A stretch of 9,575 bases of DNA from Chitinispirillaceae bacterium (GTDB lineage Bacteria > Fibrobacterota > Chitinivibrionia > Chitinivibrionales > Chitinispirillaceae). Of the stretch, positions 1-7,507 are shown piece after piece; the first letter of the stretch is position 1; each line of letters begins with the position of its first letter. Below the pieces are notes generated by a model that saw nothing but the letters and a program-made list of their open reading frames with translations, did not search any database and was not told where the DNA came from. Position numbers and translations under genes: made by a program. The DNA lies in contig JAFGOU010000112.1 in assembly GCA_016926315.1 (NCBI GenBank), positions 1 to 9,575 on the forward strand, read 5' to 3'.

Positions 1-2107
1 ATGCAAGTGACCTCGCGGCGCCGCGCAGGAATCCGGAGCGGCGTGCCGGGAAGGGAATCACGTGCGGCATGGTCAGGATCCGTTCTTTAAGGTCAAGCAC
101 GCGCTCAACCGACGTCGGTCTGTCTTCGAGTTTCTGCTCTTTGACAAGAGAGACAAGGTCGGCTATGGTCTCCATTTTATCGAACACTTCCTCCGGGACT
201 GCTATGGTAAACGCCCGTTCGATGGAGCTCAGGAGCTCGATGCGGTTGAGCGAATCGAGGCCGAGGTCGATCTCAAAATGCGTGCGGGGGTTGACGGCGT
301 TGCTGTCAAGAGCCGGCGCGATACGGCCCAAGCTTTCGATGACGCCGCGGTATTCGTCAGTTTCCATGAGGGCCATTTCCATGACCGAAAGGTGTTCTTC
401 GAGGGCCGGCCGGTCTCCCGGGACGGTATTCCTTTTGATGGATTGGTAGATCTTCAGCAATTCCGGTTTTTTCAGCTTGCGGGAGGTGGTGCGCGGCAGG
501 GGCTGGTAGACAACGACGAAATCGGTGATGCGCCGGTGCACCGGAAGCGATCTTCCGATACGGACCAGTTCCTGGCGCAGAAGGTCTCCCGCCTGCCGGA
601 CCGTGCACCTTCTCCTGATGTCTTTCGAGGGAACTATAACGGCGGCAACGATCTCCGCACCCTCTTTCATGACGCCGAAAACCCCGATCTCCTCGATGCA
701 GGGCGAAAGAGAATAACTGTCCTCGAGTTCTTCAGGATAGACGTTTTTTCCCGTATCGAGCACGATGACGTCCTTTTTTCTTCCCATGATGTAAAGAAAA
801 CCGTCTGCATCGAGCCTTCCCAGGTCGCCGGTATGGAACCAGCCGTCGCCGTCGAACACCTCGTTGGTCAGCGCATCGTTTTTGTAATAGCCCAAAAACA
901 CGCACGACCCGCGCAGGAGCACCTCGCCGATGCCGTCGCGGTCGGGGTCAGCGATCCTGATCTCGTTTTCCGGAAGCGCGGGGCCGACCGAACCGGGACG
1001 AGCGTCGCCGGCGGGACAGACGGTGATGGGGCCGAAGGTCTCGGTAAGTCCGTACCCTTCGAGTATGTTGAACCCCATGAGCCTGAAACCGTTCCAGCAT
1101 TTCCTGCCGAGCGCCGCGCCGCCGGAGATGATGAGCCTGAGTTTGCCGCCGAACCCTTTATGGACAGACGAGAACAGCGAGCGCCTGAAGCCCTGGCCAA
1201 AAGTTTTTCCCCCCAGCGCCGACAGTCCCAGCATGAGTGAGAACAGGGTGGTGACAACGGGCCCCTTTTTTTTTACATTGTGCATCACGCTTTCGTAGAA
1301 GAGCGAGATCATCTTCGGCACGGCGGGCAGCATGGTCACCGCCTTGTCACGGAGAGCTTCAACGATAAGGGGGGCCTTGAGGTACGGCACGAACACCACG
1401 CCCATGCCGCCGCAGAGAGGGCCTCCGGCTCCGGCCGCGAAACCGAAAACATGGTGGAGAGGAAGCACCGAAAGGACGGTGTCGCCGGGGCCGAGTCCCA
1501 TGCGCTGAATGGCATGGTTCGCCACCGCCGTGTAGTTCTTCTGGCTCAGCACCGCGCCTTTTGCCCTTCCGGTGGTGCCTGAGGTGAAAATGATCACCAT
1601 CGGATCGTCGGGCGCGAAGTTTCCCCGAAACGCTTCCCGCCCGGGGTCGCCGTCACGCATAAAACGGTATACGGACGGCTCCTTCCCGTTATCTTGTATG
1701 TCAAGCACTACGACATGCTTAAGAAAGGAATGCCTCGCCTGCAGCGAGCGGAAAAGATCGTTGTACAGCGGAGAGCAGAACGCGACCCTGGCGCCGGTGA
1801 CGGCGATGATCGATTCGATCTCGGCAGGGGGGATGTTAGGATCTATAGGCACCGCGCATGCGCCGGTCAGCAGAATGGCGTGGAAGGCGATCACCCACTC
1901 CGGCGAGTTCTCGCCGATAACCGCGGCAGTCTGCCCTTTGCCGAGCCCGTTTTTGACAAGCACCGAAGCAAGACTGTTGAGGTCGCGGTGGAATTCCGCA
2001 AATGTCCAGGTGGTGTAGCTGCCGCCGCGTTTTATGTGAAGGGCAGGGAGGCCGGGGTAGGAGGTGCAGGCGTGAAAGAGCAGGTCTGTATAGAGGTGTC
2101 TGTTCAT
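1..2107 (-). CDS. AMP-forming long-chain fatty acyl ligase fused to an acyl-carrier domain (3' end beyond window)
   Basis: This gene is read on the minus strand from ATG 2107-2105 and stays open for 702 codons to the left edge, so its C-terminus is missing. The protein starts MNRHLYTDLLFHACTSYPGL. The ANL adenylating signature is complete: the P-loop TSGTTGRAKG at residues 175-184, GYGLTET at 351-357, the hinge region HTGDLG at 425-430, GRKKDVIVLDTGKN at 442-455, and a C-terminal lysine in PRTTSRKLKK (about K544). A phosphopantetheine-type carrier domain follows, with DLGLDSL and the predicted attachment serine S619. By family it activates a fatty acid with ATP and passes it to CoA or a carrier protein; the fused carrier suggests the acyl chain is held on the enzyme. 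About 60 residues after the carrier are visible and end in a basic, hydrophobic stretch. This would fit the start of a further domain, perhaps a PlsC-type acyltransferase, but that is inference. No Shine-Dalgarno sequence is visible before the ATG; the upstream bases are AT-rich. It is divergent from the OMP-GH43 operon. Confidence 0.93.
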   Translation of the reverse strand, partial: MNRHLYTDLLFHACTSYPGLPALHIKRGGSYTTWTFAEFHRDLNSLASVLVKNGLGKGQTAAVIGENSPEWVIAFHAILLTGACAVPIDPNIPPAEIESIIAVTGARVAFCSPLYNDLFRSLQARHSFLKHVVVLDIQDNGKEPSVYRFMRDGDPGREAFRGNFAPDDPMVIIFTSGTTGRAKGAVLSQKNYTAVANHAIQRMGLGPGDTVLSVLPLHHVFGFAAGAGGPLCGGMGVVFVPYLKAPLIVEALRDKAVTMLPAVPKMISLFYESVMHNVKKKGPVVTTLFSLMLGLSALGGKTFGQGFRRSLFSSVHKGFGGKLRLIISGGAALGRKCWNGFRLMGFNILEGYGLTETFGPITVCPAGDARPGSVGPALPENEIRIADPDRDGIGEVLLRGSCVFLGYYKNDALTNEVFDGDGWFHTGDLGRLDADGFLYIMGRKKDVIVLDTGKNVYPEELEDSYSLSPCIEEIGVFGVMKEGAEIVAAVIVPSKDIRRRCTVRQAGDLLRQELVRIGRSLPVHRRITDFVVVYQPLPRTTSRKLKKPELLKIYQSIKRNTVPGDRPALEEHLSVMEMALMETDEYRGVIESLGRIAPALDSNAVNPRTHFEIDLGLDSLNRIELLSSIERAFTIAVPEEVFDKMETIADLVSLVKEQKLEDRPTSVERVLDLKERILTMPHVIPFPARRSGFLRGAARSLA

Positions 2108-2354
2108 GGCGAATAAATTAATAAATAGTTGCCAGTAAAAAAAGTTAAACGGGTGTACGTATTTTTTAGAGTTCCAATCCGCTTTGATAATCAATGAGAT
2201 GAAGAAGAAATGCTTACATTAATAATTATTTTAGAGCATTATATTTAGGGCATGATTATATTAAGGTCATCTTTAAATATTCGTTTTTGTCGCGATGCTG
2301 TGTGCTAAAGAGGCGCAGGCTACTGTCTGGAAATATGATTCTTAATTGTTCACT

Positions 2355-2395
2355 TGTACTTGATGTACACGGTCGATGTACACATTCCGTGTACA
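2355..2395. promoter_or_regulatory. Cluster of four TGTAC elements with a 9-bp perfect inverted repeat (putative operator)
   Basis: TGTAC occurs at 2355-2359, 2364-2368, 2377-2381 and 2390-2394; the last three are spaced exactly 13 bases apart. GATGTACAC is repeated exactly at 2362-2370 and 2375-2383. TGTACACGG (2364-2372) is perfectly inverted as CCGTGTACA (2387-2395), and the middle copy TGTACAC (2377-2383) can pair with the same right arm through 7 bases across a 5-base loop. The cluster ends 110 bases before the ATG of the outer-membrane protein gene. Such an arrangement suits a dimeric or multimeric transcription factor, or a switchable RNA hairpin in a leader. The binding protein is unknown. 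Confidence 0.5.
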
Positions 2396-2490
2396 ATAAG
2401 TTGCTGATTCTTAAAAAAAAGTTATCATCAAACGATGAGAGCCCTTATATTGTAGATAAGCGGAACCGGCGTCATTTAACTTCATCATCA

Positions 2491-2495
2491 AGGAG
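2491..2495 (+). promoter_or_regulatory. Shine-Dalgarno sequence deciding the ATG 2506 start
   Basis: AGGAG lies 10 bases before ATG 2506 and 7 before the in-frame GTG 2503. Starting here gives a normal signal peptide, whereas starting at the upstream TTG 2287 would bury it behind 73 basic, low-complexity residues. Confidence 0.75.
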
Positions 2496-2505
2496 AAAAG
2501 TTGTG

Positions 2506-3975
2506 ATGTTTTTCCCAAAGAAACTGTTGGTCAAAGCGGGCGGCGCATGTGCGGTAATGACAGCGGTTAATTTCTGCTACGCCGAAGGGCAGGTGAACCA
2601 GGTGGAATTTTTCGGTTCCGCCTCAATGCAGTCCGGCCAGATGGTCAATTATAAATTTTTAACGACAGGGTATGAACTTACTCATCAATGGCTGCAGGAC
2701 TACATGATGGCTTTTGGCTTTCGCGCCCGGTTAAATCCCCGGGTGCAGGGCGTGATGGGAGCCAATGGATGGCTGTTGTACAACGCGTATCCGGACAGCC
2801 TGCTGCAGGATCCCGGCAGAGACGTAAGAAGCGCATCGATTGTCTATGGTATCGAACGGGCGGAAATGATTGTCAACTGCAGTCCTGATCCGACGGATTC
2901 TCTCTGCAGCGTACATGCAGGGCTTTTCCCCTTCAAATACAATCGTGAGGTAAGGAACCTTGGAGAATATCTGTTCAGGACCGGCTGCTATCCGGGGTAT
3001 ATTATCTCCGACGGGTTCGACCGCGCGGGTGTACAACTCGGCGGAATAAGGGTGACTAATGACCTTTTCAACTGCTGGCATAACGAATTATTCCTTACTT
3101 CCGAACTTTACCTGTACCCGTTGAACGATTTTTCTTTGACCTACCTGACTGATTTTACGCCGTTTCAAAACAGGATGCTTAATTTCGGAGCGGCGGTACA
3201 GATGTTCCGTTATTTTTCCATAAATAACGACTACACGACTCCGAAATATTATTTGACTACCGTTGCCGTGCCTGGATCGACCCCGACTGCACCGAGCTAC
3301 TATTTTTCAAAAGATGATCCTCTGCACACCGATACCCTGTTTTACACCTTTGCCGGCACAAAAATCATGGCCAGGTTTACTTTTGACCCGAAACCGCTGA
3401 TGGAGGGAATAAGCATCTTCGGGCCGGAAGACCTTAAGCTATACTCCGAAGCGATCATCCTCGGGGTGAAAAATTATCCCGCCAATCCTGATCCGGATTA
3501 TAACTGGGCGGGCATGCCGGTCAATGAATTCGGCTATGATAAATTGATTGAAAAAATGCCGATAATGTTAGGCCTGAACCTGCCCGCCTTCAAGATACTT
3601 GATGTTTTTTCCGTCGAAGCGGAGTATTACGGAAAAAAGTATGCTAACAGGGTGCCGGTTATTACACAGAAGCTATCCATGATGACCCTGCCGGTCCCTT
3701 ACGACCCGAATGTAAATGGCGGATATCCTTCAGGTGATTCCCTTTCAAGCGGATTGGGCACCTATTCCAAAGATACCTATCGAAGCGGAGCGGCTCAGTG
3801 GAAATGGTCGGTGTACCTTAAGAAGTCGCTGTTCGGCAATATGAATATCACCGTCCAGGCGGCGAGGGACCACATGCGGGTTCCGACAACGGTCGTCAGA
3901 AACATTGATCAGGAGGAGGCGTTGATAAAAGATAAACAGTGGTACTGGATGCTGAAATTCGGATACAGTTTTTAA
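2506..3975 (+). CDS. Exported outer-membrane beta-barrel protein, uncharacterised
   Basis: The 489-residue protein begins with a clear Sec signal peptide: lysines at 5-6, a hydrophobic core, and likely cleavage after FCYA at residue 26. The mature part is rich in alternating hydrophobic and aromatic residues, typical of amphipathic strands, and the chain ends WMLKFGYSF with a terminal phenylalanine, the usual signal for BAM-dependent barrels. Segments such as GLFPFKYNREVRNLGEYLF (139-157) look like a conserved pore or plug element, and I believe similar uncharacterised proteins occur in Fibrobacterota, but I cannot name a family. Cysteines at 125, 134, 161 and 190 could form disulfides. A GH43 gene follows after 32 bases without a terminator, so the two are probably cotranscribed, and a role in passing or binding glycans at the outer membrane is plausible. 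GTG 2503 is an alternative start. The product and export are fairly sure; the substrate is unknown. Confidence 0.85.
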   Translation: MFFPKKLLVKAGGACAVMTAVNFCYAEGQVNQVEFFGSASMQSGQMVNYKFLTTGYELTHQWLQDYMMAFGFRARLNPRVQGVMGANGWLLYNAYPDSLLQDPGRDVRSASIVYGIERAEMIVNCSPDPTDSLCSVHAGLFPFKYNREVRNLGEYLFRTGCYPGYIISDGFDRAGVQLGGIRVTNDLFNCWHNELFLTSELYLYPLNDFSLTYLTDFTPFQNRMLNFGAAVQMFRYFSINNDYTTPKYYLTTVAVPGSTPTAPSYYFSKDDPLHTDTLFYTFAGTKIMARFTFDPKPLMEGISIFGPEDLKLYSEAIILGVKNYPANPDPDYNWAGMPVNEFGYDKLIEKMPIMLGLNLPAFKILDVFSVEAEYYGKKYANRVPVITQKLSMMTLPVPYDPNVNGGYPSGDSLSSGLGTYSKDTYRSGAAQWKWSVYLKKSLFGNMNITVQAARDHMRVPTTVVRNIDQEEALIKDKQWYWMLKFGYSF

Positions 3976-3994
3976 CGGCTAAAAAATTCTTAAA

Positions 3995-4004
3995 AGGGAG
4001 GGAG
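3995..4004 (+). promoter_or_regulatory. Strong Shine-Dalgarno sequence for the GH43 gene
   Basis: The purine run AGGGAGGGAG ends 3 bases before ATG 4008. It selects this start over the earlier in-frame ATG at 3939, which lies inside the upstream gene and would put 23 extra residues before the signal peptide. Confidence 0.75.
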
Positions 4005-4007
4005 CCC

Positions 4008-5744
4008 ATGTTCAAGAATATGTTTGTCAAGACGGTGGCGTTGACGGCGGCCGCGCTGTTACCGGCGGCTGTGTTCGCGGACAACTGTTTCATCAACGGG
4101 TCCTCGGTGCCGGTCCCGCATCCGACGTCGGACCCGGCGCCGTCGGTTTTCACCTATGGCGGCGTGACCAAGGTATATTTCTACTGCACGCAGGACATCG
4201 TAGGCCTTTCCGGTACGTATCCCATTGATACGGTCGCCTGTTACTCTTCCACCGATATGTATCACTGGAAGCATGAGGGAGTGTCTCTGGACGAAGACCG
4301 GGTGCCATGGGCAAACCATAACGTTCACAAGTTATGGGCCCCCAGCGTCGTGTACCTGAAGAATCGCTACCGTTTGACCGTCCCGGCGACGCATACTGAC
4401 GGTTATTTCTATAATTTCATGGCAACCAGTTCCCATCCCGTCGGGGACAATGCGTACGGGCAGTATACCGCCGGGCCTGTTCTTCCCGGTTCGGTGAGAA
4501 ATGTGATTGACCCGTTTGTTTTTATTGACCCCGATGACTCCACCGTATGGATGTCATACCGCCATCAGAACGGCAGCGACCTGGGATTTGTGCGCATGGA
4601 TGACAGCGCGACGAGGATTACCGGAGATATCAATAACTGCATACAGTACCCAGGTTCCGGTGTCCCCTCAGGATATCGTGAGGGTTCCTGGATCTGGAAG
4701 CGAGGCTCGATGTATTATCTGGTCTTCGCTCAGGTGCCGGGTAGCGGCAATGAGATAATTGCTTACTCCACAGCAACGAGTTATAATGGTCCCTGGACCT
4801 ACCGTGGTCAGATCTTCAGCCAGAACAACAGCCCGTCGGAGTTCACTATTCATTCGGGTGCCTGCGAATACCAACGCCAGACCTACATTTTCTGGCACAA
4901 CGTGACGTTTGGAGGACAAATCTTCGGCAGCGAGCGGTGTTCCGGGATAGAATACCTGACGTATACGACTGGAAACCTTATCAACACGGCCACCATCTCC
5001 AAGACCAACAGGGGTGTGGGCGTGCCGAGCGCCTACAACGATTCGCTTCAGATAGACCGTGGGGTGCTCACCAACTGCTCTTCGGCCGCCTGGGCATACA
5101 ACGCTTCCACGACCGAGGCAAGGGCGAGCTGGTATCTGACCAGCATCTCAAGCGGCGACGTGGTACGGTACGACAGCGTCGATTTCGGCTCCTCAACAAA
5201 CATACCGAACAGGCTGATTGTCCGCGTGGCGAGTACGAGCACCGGCGGGACTATCACCGCGCGCGTGGACGGCACATCGGGCCCGATCATAGGAACTTCA
5301 TCGTCCATTTCAAGCACCGGCAGTCTTACGACTTATGCCACGCAGACCCTGACGCTCTCCGGTGCCACGGCGACCGCCCCGCTCAACAGGCGCAATCTTT
5401 ATCTTTCATTCACCTCGCCGACCGCCAATACTTATAACGTGAACTGGCTGCAGTTCGGATATGTGACGGAGACTGCACCGGATATGGCCCAGGCAAAAGC
5501 TTCAGGGCTCGCATGCCGCAGGGCGGGCAGGAACATGTTCGTGATTGATGTCCCCGAAGGCGCAGCGGTTTCAAAGGTCAGGATCTTCAACCTTGCCGGC
5601 AGGGAGATCGCCAATGCGTTCAACAGCACGTTCTCACCGAAGAGGCTCGCGGTGAACCTGAACGCCGGAGCGCTTGCGTCGGGAAGCTACATGCTTGAGG
5701 TCAAGAGCAGCGCAGGCGAGAAGCGCGTTCCATTTACCTTTTAG
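4008..5744 (+). CDS. Secreted glycoside hydrolase family 43 with CBM6-like module and sorting-type C-terminus
   Basis: The 578-residue protein has a signal peptide cleaved probably after AVFA (residue 24). Residues about 38-340 form a GH43 five-bladed propeller with the expected acids: base D42 in SDPAPSVF, pKa-modulating D168 in VIDPFVFID, and acid E225 in YREGSWIWKRG. WAPSVVYLKNRYRL (110-123) and SSTDMYHW (80-87) are also typical. The closest type I recognise is arabinoxylan arabinofuranohydrolase/xylosidase, so the likely action is release of arabinose or xylose from plant hemicellulose; specificity cannot be read. Residues about 355-487 match a CBM6-type beta-sandwich (VVRYDSVDFGS, RLIVRVAST, NWLQFGY). 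Residues about 509-578 (KVRIFNLAGREI, ASGSYMLEV) resemble the type A C-terminal domains used by type IX secretion. It is the second gene of the operon with the outer-membrane protein and is followed by a terminator. Confidence 0.92.
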   Translation: MFKNMFVKTVALTAAALLPAAVFADNCFINGSSVPVPHPTSDPAPSVFTYGGVTKVYFYCTQDIVGLSGTYPIDTVACYSSTDMYHWKHEGVSLDEDRVPWANHNVHKLWAPSVVYLKNRYRLTVPATHTDGYFYNFMATSSHPVGDNAYGQYTAGPVLPGSVRNVIDPFVFIDPDDSTVWMSYRHQNGSDLGFVRMDDSATRITGDINNCIQYPGSGVPSGYREGSWIWKRGSMYYLVFAQVPGSGNEIIAYSTATSYNGPWTYRGQIFSQNNSPSEFTIHSGACEYQRQTYIFWHNVTFGGQIFGSERCSGIEYLTYTTGNLINTATISKTNRGVGVPSAYNDSLQIDRGVLTNCSSAAWAYNASTTEARASWYLTSISSGDVVRYDSVDFGSSTNIPNRLIVRVASTSTGGTITARVDGTSGPIIGTSSSISSTGSLTTYATQTLTLSGATATAPLNRRNLYLSFTSPTANTYNVNWLQFGYVTETAPDMAQAKASGLACRRAGRNMFVIDVPEGAAVSKVRIFNLAGREIANAFNSTFSPKRLAVNLNAGALASGSYMLEVKSSAGEKRVPFTF

Positions 5745-5769
5745 ACCGACGGCAGTTCATAAAGCACAT

Positions 5770-5803
5770 AAGGGGTGATTCGTTGACGATTCACCCTTTT
5801 TTA
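5770..5803 (+). terminator. Rho-independent terminator after the GH43 gene
   Basis: GGGTGATTCG (5773-5782) pairs with CGATTCACCC (5787-5796) around a TTGA loop, with one T-T mismatch in the stem. A run of six T (5797-5802) follows, and upstream A bases at 5770-5771 can extend the stem. It starts about 26 bases after the GH43 stop codon and separates this operon from the chaperone-like gene. Confidence 0.85.
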
Positions 5804-5842
5804 TTTTATCATAAAGCCGGAACACGAACGTAAAGGAAAGTC

Positions 5843-7372
5843 ATGGTTAAGAAAATGCTTCGGCGAAGCGCCATAGCGGTAGGAGCGGCGCTGCTGGCAT
5901 TGTGCGGCGGCCGGGTACCCGCAGAAGACGTCGTCGCAGTGGTCGGTTCCGCTCGCATCACACGGCAGGATGTGGAAACGTTCCGCGCCGTTGCCCTTCT
6001 GGCAACGGCGGTGCCCGACACCGCAGGGCTCCTGACCATGGACGAACTCAAAGGACTTGTATATACGGAAACGATTTACCGGAAAGCATGCCGGAATCCC
6101 GCGGCGGCTGCCGCGCAGTTCGGAAGGGAGTGGCGGTGGAAAAGGAGATTCTATCTCTCGCGCATGTTTGAAACCGATATCCTGCAGAAGAACTGCGGTT
6201 ATTCGGATGAGGAACTAAGGGATTTTTATCGCAAATATCGCGATGCGTTCGCGGTAGAAGACGGCACGGTTCCGCCCTTTGACTCAATATCTTTTGCCGT
6301 CGCTCGAAAGATGTTTCAGGTCAACTATCGGCACGCAGGAGGAGTTGACTATTCACAACCGGGTAATTTCAGGTATTTCATCACCGATGCATATCCTGAG
6401 TATTTCACGAGAAAATACTATAAACAGGAATACGGCGATACGCTTCACGGAGACCTGAAGGAAATCAGCAGAAAAACGGGCATTTTCAGCGACCGTGACC
6501 TTCGCGCGGCGCTAAAAATACTTGCCCCGTCCGAACTGACGGAGTACGACAAGGACCCGGTTCCGTTTTACCAGTCCCTTGTTCGATGGAAACTATTCAG
6601 CGAAAAGGCCGCTTCCACGGGCTATGCATCGCGACGTAAGGTTAAAAGAACCCTCAGGATGGCATGGAAGGTCGAATGCGCCCAGCGTTATGTAAACGAC
6701 GTCTTTTTGCCGGTGATAAAAAGAGATCTGTCGCTTGATACCGCGATGACCCTCCTTTCCTATTTTGATGAGACCGGTACCGTCCCTGTTGCCGTTCATG
6801 ATTCAAACGTCCTGCGAAGCCACTTCGGCCGTTCGATTATACAGAAGATGATGGCGAGATTCGACAGCCTTGTCTATCCTGCCTGCCATGCGGCAGGGGT
6901 GAAGCTGCTGCAGGAAGGCTGGAAGGACGTCATCGGCGGAGACCCTGCCGCACTGCGGAGAAGAGCGGACTCGCTCCGTGACGCCGGCAGCGGCATTGAA
7001 GCATTGAATTATTACAGCATTCTCGCGTCAAATTACGGCTTTTCCGAGGAGGGCAAGGAGGCTGTCCTCGAACAGGCCGCGCTGCTGTCGGAAAAGCGGG
7101 AGAGCGTTCCGGAAGCGATACGGCTTTACCGCGGATACCTGCTGCACGCGGACGAGACGGAAAAACGGAGCGAAACCATGTTTAAAATTGCGCTGCTTTA
7201 TGACCGGGAGCTTGGAAGGAATGATATGGCGGAGATTAATTACCGGTGGATACTGAAAAACGCGCCGCAAAGCTTGCAGGCGCGGGACGCAGAAGTCATG
7301 CTGCTCCATCTCGGAGAACCGATGCCCGGGGGAGAGGAACTTAGGGTTGAAGCGGCGCGTCAGAACAGATAA
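5843..7372 (+). CDS. Exported SurA/PpiC-like chaperone without visible PPIase domain, with TPR-like C-terminus
   Basis: The 509-residue protein has a basic, hydrophobic signal peptide with likely cleavage after VPA (residue 27). EDVVAVVGSARITRQDVETF (28-47) is the typical start of a mature SurA, PpiC or PrsA chaperone, followed by a helical segment (LTMDELKGLVYTETIYRKA, 64-82) like the SurA N-domain. I do not see a parvulin rotamase domain; the middle (about 115-350) is mostly helical, charged and aromatic. Residues about 375-495 look like two or three TPR helix pairs, with EALNYYSILASNYG, EAIRLYRGYLL and AEINYRWILKNAPQS as repeat units, similar to envelope assembly proteins. A periplasmic role in folding or delivering outer-membrane or secreted proteins is inferred. 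AGGA at 5834-5837 lies 5 bases before the ATG. C21 after LLAL is a poor lipobox, so ordinary Sec export is preferred. It appears monocistronic, between two terminators. Confidence 0.82.
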   Translation: MVKKMLRRSAIAVGAALLALCGGRVPAEDVVAVVGSARITRQDVETFRAVALLATAVPDTAGLLTMDELKGLVYTETIYRKACRNPAAAAAQFGREWRWKRRFYLSRMFETDILQKNCGYSDEELRDFYRKYRDAFAVEDGTVPPFDSISFAVARKMFQVNYRHAGGVDYSQPGNFRYFITDAYPEYFTRKYYKQEYGDTLHGDLKEISRKTGIFSDRDLRAALKILAPSELTEYDKDPVPFYQSLVRWKLFSEKAASTGYASRRKVKRTLRMAWKVECAQRYVNDVFLPVIKRDLSLDTAMTLLSYFDETGTVPVAVHDSNVLRSHFGRSIIQKMMARFDSLVYPACHAAGVKLLQEGWKDVIGGDPAALRRRADSLRDAGSGIEALNYYSILASNYGFSEEGKEAVLEQAALLSEKRESVPEAIRLYRGYLLHADETEKRSETMFKIALLYDRELGRNDMAEINYRWILKNAPQSLQARDAEVMLLHLGEPMPGGEELRVEAARQNR

Positions 7373-7424
7373 ATCGGCATGTGCCCCTGCAACTCCCGAT
7401 TAGAAACGCCGGCATAACAGGCGA

Positions 7425-7452
7425 CCCGTTTTCTAAAGGCAAAACGGGCTCT
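7425..7452 (+). terminator. Probable Rho-independent terminator after the chaperone-like gene
   Basis: CCCGTTTT (7425-7432) pairs perfectly with AAAACGGG (7441-7448) across an 8-base loop and is followed by a T-rich but interrupted tract (CTCTTTATTGTGTTTT). It lies about 50 bases after the stop codon. The broken T run makes it weaker than the terminator after the GH43 gene. Confidence 0.65.
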
Positions 7453-7501
7453 TTATTGTGTTTTATTTCAGAGTACTGGAATAATATGAATATCAATATG
7501 A

Positions 7502-7507
7502 TATAAT
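7502..7507 (+). promoter_or_regulatory. Possible -10 box (TATAAT) for the TIGR02147-lipoprotein operon
   Basis: A perfect TATAAT hexamer lies in the AT-rich part of the gap, about 150 bases before the chosen start codon. No good -35 hexamer stands 16-18 bases upstream, and several other AT-rich hexamers nearby could serve, so the assignment is tentative. Confidence 0.3.

Larger units (their letters stand above)
2108..2505. other. Divergent AT-rich intergenic region
   Basis: This 398-base gap lies between the start of the acyl ligase (minus) and the start of the outer-membrane protein (plus), so promoters for both should be here. It is clearly richer in A and T than the flanking genes, mainly at 2110-2285. 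I find no convincing paired -35/-10 boxes. It holds the TGTAC cluster described separately, plus one isolated TGTAC at 2154-2158. The frame of the downstream gene stays open back to a TTG at 2287, but that part reads like non-coding DNA and does not look like a secreted-protein N-terminus. No RNA gene or mobile-element end is recognisable. Confidence 0.7.

Noticed and set aside
62..1240. Open frame of 392 codons on the plus strand
   Set aside because: It is antisense to the well-supported acyl ligase; its translation has no domain or signal and a biased composition (many D, R, V, F) typical of a shadow of GC-rich codons. The shorter plus-strand frames at 1280-2116 are shadows for the same reason.
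2287..2505. TTG start extending the outer-membrane protein by 73 residues
   Set aside because: The extension would place the signal peptide internally, runs through the TGTAC operator-like cluster, and has no ribosome site, while ATG 2506 has AGGAG and gives a normal signal peptide.
3939..4007. Earlier ATG for the GH43 gene overlapping the upstream gene
   Set aside because: The 23 added residues precede an obvious signal peptide, and the strong purine-rich ribosome site lies just before ATG 4008.
4937..5437. Plus-strand frame of 166 codons within the GH43 gene
   Set aside because: It overlaps the CBM6-like region in another frame and has a histidine/arginine-rich composition with no recognisable fold; a shadow.
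5843..5910. Lipobox at LLALC (C21) in the chaperone-like protein
   Set aside because: Leucine at -1 is not accepted by the usual lipobox rule, and a good signal peptidase I site (VPA before EDVV) follows six residues later.
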